Of a stretch of DNA of 7,995 bases, positions 6,155 to 7,995 are shown piece after piece. How positions within the stretch are numbered: position 1 is the stretch's first letter; every line of letters starts with the position of its first letter. The position numbers were made by a program, and so were the translations under genes. The notes below the pieces were generated by a model that was given only the letters and a program-made list of their open reading frames with translations, was not told the origin of the DNA and made no database searches. This stretch comes from Phycisphaerales bacterium (lineage in GTDB: Bacteria; Planctomycetota; Phycisphaerae; Phycisphaerales; UBA1924), in contig JAJDDH010000298.1 in the NCBI GenBank assembly GCA_029260415.1, forward strand, positions 1 through 7,995. Direction: 5' to 3'.

Positions 6155-6175
6155 GGCGCGCATTGAGCGCGCGCC
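6155..6175 (-). terminator. Possible hairpin terminator after lpxC
   Basis: GGCGCGC (6155-6161) pairs with GCGCGCC (6169-6175) around a 7-base loop. It begins 17 bases past the lpxC stop when read leftward. It lacks a T-tract, so termination would need Rho or an unusual mechanism; an alternative register with a 5-base loop is also possible. Confidence 0.3.
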
Positions 6176-6191
6176 GCGTGTCGGTGGTGTG

Positions 6192-7064
6192 TTAGTTCAT
6201 GGAATCGAGCAGCGCCCGGGCCGCGGTGTGGTTGAGCGCGTGCCCCGAGCGCACCGCCCGGACGCGGGCGCACAGCGGGCGACCGGCGAGGGTGAGGTCG
6301 CCGATCAGGTCAAGCAGCTTGTGGCGCGCGGGCTCGTCGGGGAAGCGAAGCGTGTTGTCGATCGGGCCCGAGGGCCCGATGACGAGCATGTCGCGCGGTG
6401 TGAGGTGCGTGAACAGGCCCAGGCGGCGCATGGTCTGGGCCTCGGATTCGAGGCTGAAGGTGCGCGCCGGGGCGACCTGCTGAACGAACTCGTCGGGGTC
6501 GCCCGACCAGTGCGCGCTGGCGGCGGGGATGGGGGATTTGGAGCCGAAGTCGAGCTCGTAGGTGTAATGGGGGGCGTCGGCGGGCTCGATCTCGATGGAG
6601 GCGGACCCGTCGTCGGACTCGACGCGGAGCCTGCGTGGCGGGCGGAGCGCGGTGATGGTGGCGCCCAGGTCCTCGATGCCCGCGCCCAGGATCGCCTGGA
6701 CCACGGGCAGGGCGGAGCCGTCGAAGATCGGGAGTTCCGGGGCGGTGAGGCTGATCGCGGCGTCGGTGATCCCGAGCCCGGTGAGGGCGGCCAGGACGTG
6801 CTCGACGGTCCCGATCTGGCCCGAGGGGGTGCGCAGGCAGGTGCAGCGCGGGGGCACGGACGCGAAGGCGGGGTGGATCGGGTCGGTCGAGAGCGAGGCG
6901 ATGTGGGCGAGCGCCTCGTCGCTGTCGAGCTTGAAGCGGATGCCCGTGCGCGCGGGCGCGGGCGAGAGGACGAGGTCGCAGTGGGCAGCGGTGAAAAGCG
7001 AGACGCCCGAGAGCTGGGCGGGTGATCGGAGGGTTCGCCTTGGGAGCGAGGGGCCCTGGGTCAT
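6192..7064 (-). CDS. lpxC: UDP-3-O-acyl-N-acetylglucosamine deacetylase
   Basis: LpxC is the zinc enzyme of the committed step of lipid A synthesis, removing acetate from UDP-3-O-acyl-GlcNAc in the cytoplasm. The 290-residue product has the key elements: TVEHVLAAL (86-94, catalytic Glu88 and zinc ligand His89), IFDGSALP (113-120), ARTF (200-203), and DNTLRFPDEPARHKLLDLIGD (236-256) with zinc ligands His248 and Asp252. SGHALNH (273-279) carries the active-site His275. It is close to the usual 300 residues. The N-terminal motif, normally G-x-G-L-H/F-[ST]-G, reads SGVSLFTAAHCDL (19-31), so the second Gly and the Gly after Ser/Thr are replaced. In many planctomycetes and Bacteroidetes LpxC is fused to FabZ; this copy ends right after the LpxC domain. 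The ATG (7062-7064) overlaps the lpxD stop as ATGA, indicating coupled translation. Confidence 0.96.
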   Translation of the reverse strand: MTQGPSLPRRTLRSPAQLSGVSLFTAAHCDLVLSPAPARTGIRFKLDSDEALAHIASLSTDPIHPAFASVPPRCTCLRTPSGQIGTVEHVLAALTGLGITDAAISLTAPELPIFDGSALPVVQAILGAGIEDLGATITALRPPRRLRVESDDGSASIEIEPADAPHYTYELDFGSKSPIPAASAHWSGDPDEFVQQVAPARTFSLESEAQTMRRLGLFTHLTPRDMLVIGPSGPIDNTLRFPDEPARHKLLDLIGDLTLAGRPLCARVRAVRSGHALNHTAARALLDSMN

Positions 7065-7995
7065 GGCTGCTCGCGGAGCGCCTTGCGCAGCTCGCGGATG
7101 GTCTGGGCGAGCCTGCGGAAGGCGGCGTAGTTGGCCATGGTTTCTTTGGCGGGCCCGGCGGGGGAGCCGACGTAGGTTTCGCCGTCGGGGATGTGGGCCA
7201 TGAGCTGGGCGCCGCCCCCGAGGCGGGAGGCGTTGCCCACGGATGTTTGTTCGGCGAGGGCGGTGCTCCCGCCGATGAGGGCGCCGTCGCCGACGCGGAC
7301 GGAGCCTGCGAGTGCGGCGGAGCCGCAGATGATGGCGCCGCGCCCGATGGAGCAGTTGTGCCCGACCTGGACGAGGTTGTCGATTTTGGCGTGGTCGCTG
7401 ATGGTGGTGGAGCCGAACTTGGCGCGGTCAACGCAGGAGTTGGCGCCGATCTCGACGTCGTTGCCGATGATGACGTTGCCCAGGTGGGGGACCTTGATGG
7501 GGGCGCCGTCCTGCCCGGGGATGTACCCGAAGCCGTCGGCGCCGATCATGACGCCGGGGTGGAAGATGCATCGGTCGCCCACGCTGCAGTGGGGCTGGAT
7601 GATGACACCCGGATGCATGATCGTGTGTGACCCCAGGTGTGCGCCGCGACCGAGGGTGACACGGGCGATCAGCGCGGTGTCCGCGCCGACGACGGCGTCC
7701 GGGCCCACGATGCACATCGGGCCCAGGCGGGCGGTCGGGTCGATCGAGGCGGAGGGGTCCACGACGCATGACGGGTGCACGCCCACAGGGGGCAGGTCCG
7801 GGGCGGGGGTGATGGCGTCGAGGATGGCGACCATCGCCAGGTCCGCGTCGTCGACGACGAGCAGGGCGCGGGTGCTCGGGTCGTGCCCGGGGACGTCCAC
7901 GCCGCGGGTGACGAGCGCCGCCGAGGCGCTGCTGGCTGCCCAGCGCCTCGCGTAGCGGTCGGAGCGGATGAACGACAGCGAGCCGCGGGTGGCGA
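7061..7995 (-). CDS. lpxD: UDP-3-O-acylglucosamine N-acyltransferase, N-terminus cut by window edge
   Basis: LpxD transfers a 3-hydroxyacyl chain from acyl carrier protein to the amine produced by LpxC, the third step of lipid A synthesis. The frame is open to the right edge and 310 residues are visible. The first, GSLSFIRSDRYARRW and ALLVVDDADLAM, belong to the LpxD N-terminal uridine-binding domain, so the true start lies beyond 7995; a GTG at 7898-7900 is internal. The hexapeptide-repeat left-handed beta helix follows, with GADGFGYIPG (visible residues 151-160), VEIGANSCVDRAKFGSTTI and KIDNLVQVGHNCSIG. The His of VGHN (visible residue 212) matches the catalytic base. The C-terminus ends in a helix (AFRRLAQTIRELRKALREQP) after the SPAGPAKE element, as in the trimeric family. 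Its TGA overlaps the lpxC ATG. Confidence 0.96.
   Translation of the reverse strand, partial: ATRGSLSFIRSDRYARRWAASSASAALVTRGVDVPGHDPSTRALLVVDDADLAMVAILDAITPAPDLPPVGVHPSCVVDPSASIDPTARLGPMCIVGPDAVVGADTALIARVTLGRGAHLGSHTIMHPGVIIQPHCSVGDRCIFHPGVMIGADGFGYIPGQDGAPIKVPHLGNVIIGNDVEIGANSCVDRAKFGSTTISDHAKIDNLVQVGHNCSIGRGAIICGSAALAGSVRVGDGALIGGSTALAEQTSVGNASRLGGGAQLMAHIPDGETYVGSPAGPAKETMANYAAFRRLAQTIRELRKALREQP

Larger units (their letters stand above)
6014..6191. other. Intergenic spacer between lpxC and the lipoprotein gene
   Basis: The 178 bases hold no gene. Two hairpins are visible (6054-6074 and 6155-6175), along with the ribosome binding site of the lipoprotein gene (6018-6026). A TAGCAT on the minus strand (6115-6110) could be a -10 element, but no -35 is found upstream of it. 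Confidence 0.6.

Noticed and set aside
7022..7630. Rightward Gly/Ala/Val/Asp-rich open frame opposite lpxD
   Set aside because: The repetitive look is the mirror of the hexapeptide repeats of LpxD on the other strand.
7898..7900. GTG as the start of lpxD
   Set aside because: The frame continues to the window edge and the upstream residues (GSLSFIRSDRYARRW) fit the LpxD N-terminal domain, so this is an internal valine.

Overview
The window is high-GC bacterial chromosomal DNA, densely packed with genes on both strands. It looks like a planctomycete, probably of the Phycisphaerae/Phycisphaerales type. The evidence is a short pseudopilin with the A-FTLVELLVVIAVIATLIGILLPALG type of N-terminus that is very common in that group, lipid A genes (lpxD, lpxC) showing a Gram-negative type envelope, and several membrane or envelope proteins without an obvious family. 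The taxonomic call is an inference from protein style; no rRNA is present.

Layout. (1) 1-1533, minus: a CPBP-type intramembrane protease whose C-terminus runs off the left edge. (2) 1534-1832: a divergent intergenic region with a good sigma70-like promoter facing right and a long leader. (3) 1833-2880, plus: the ribosomal protein operon rplM-rpsI (L13, S9), closed by a strong intrinsic terminator at 2906-2940. (4) 2969-3895, plus: a single-pass membrane protein of unknown function. It converges with the next cluster so tightly that the two stop codons overlap. (5) 3892-6013, minus: three tightly linked genes read in the order lipoprotein, pseudopilin, membrane-anchored helical protein. (6) 6014-6191: an intergenic spacer with two GC hairpins. 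(7) 6192-7995, minus: lpxD (N-terminus cut by the right edge) and lpxC, overlapping by ATGA. They encode the third and second steps of lipid A synthesis.

How the genes work together. L13 and S9 are co-transcribed core translation genes. LpxC deacetylates UDP-3-O-acyl-GlcNAc and LpxD adds the second acyl chain to the product, so the pair supplies acylated glucosamine for lipid A. The lipoprotein/pseudopilin/helical-protein cluster looks like an uncharacterised envelope module and is the least explained part of the window. I see no rRNA, tRNA, CRISPR array, insertion sequence, phage integration gene or defence system here. The most interesting leads are the three-gene envelope cluster, a possible 47-residue N-terminal extension of L13, the CPBP protease with a large inserted domain, and LpxC as a stand-alone protein with an altered N-terminal motif.
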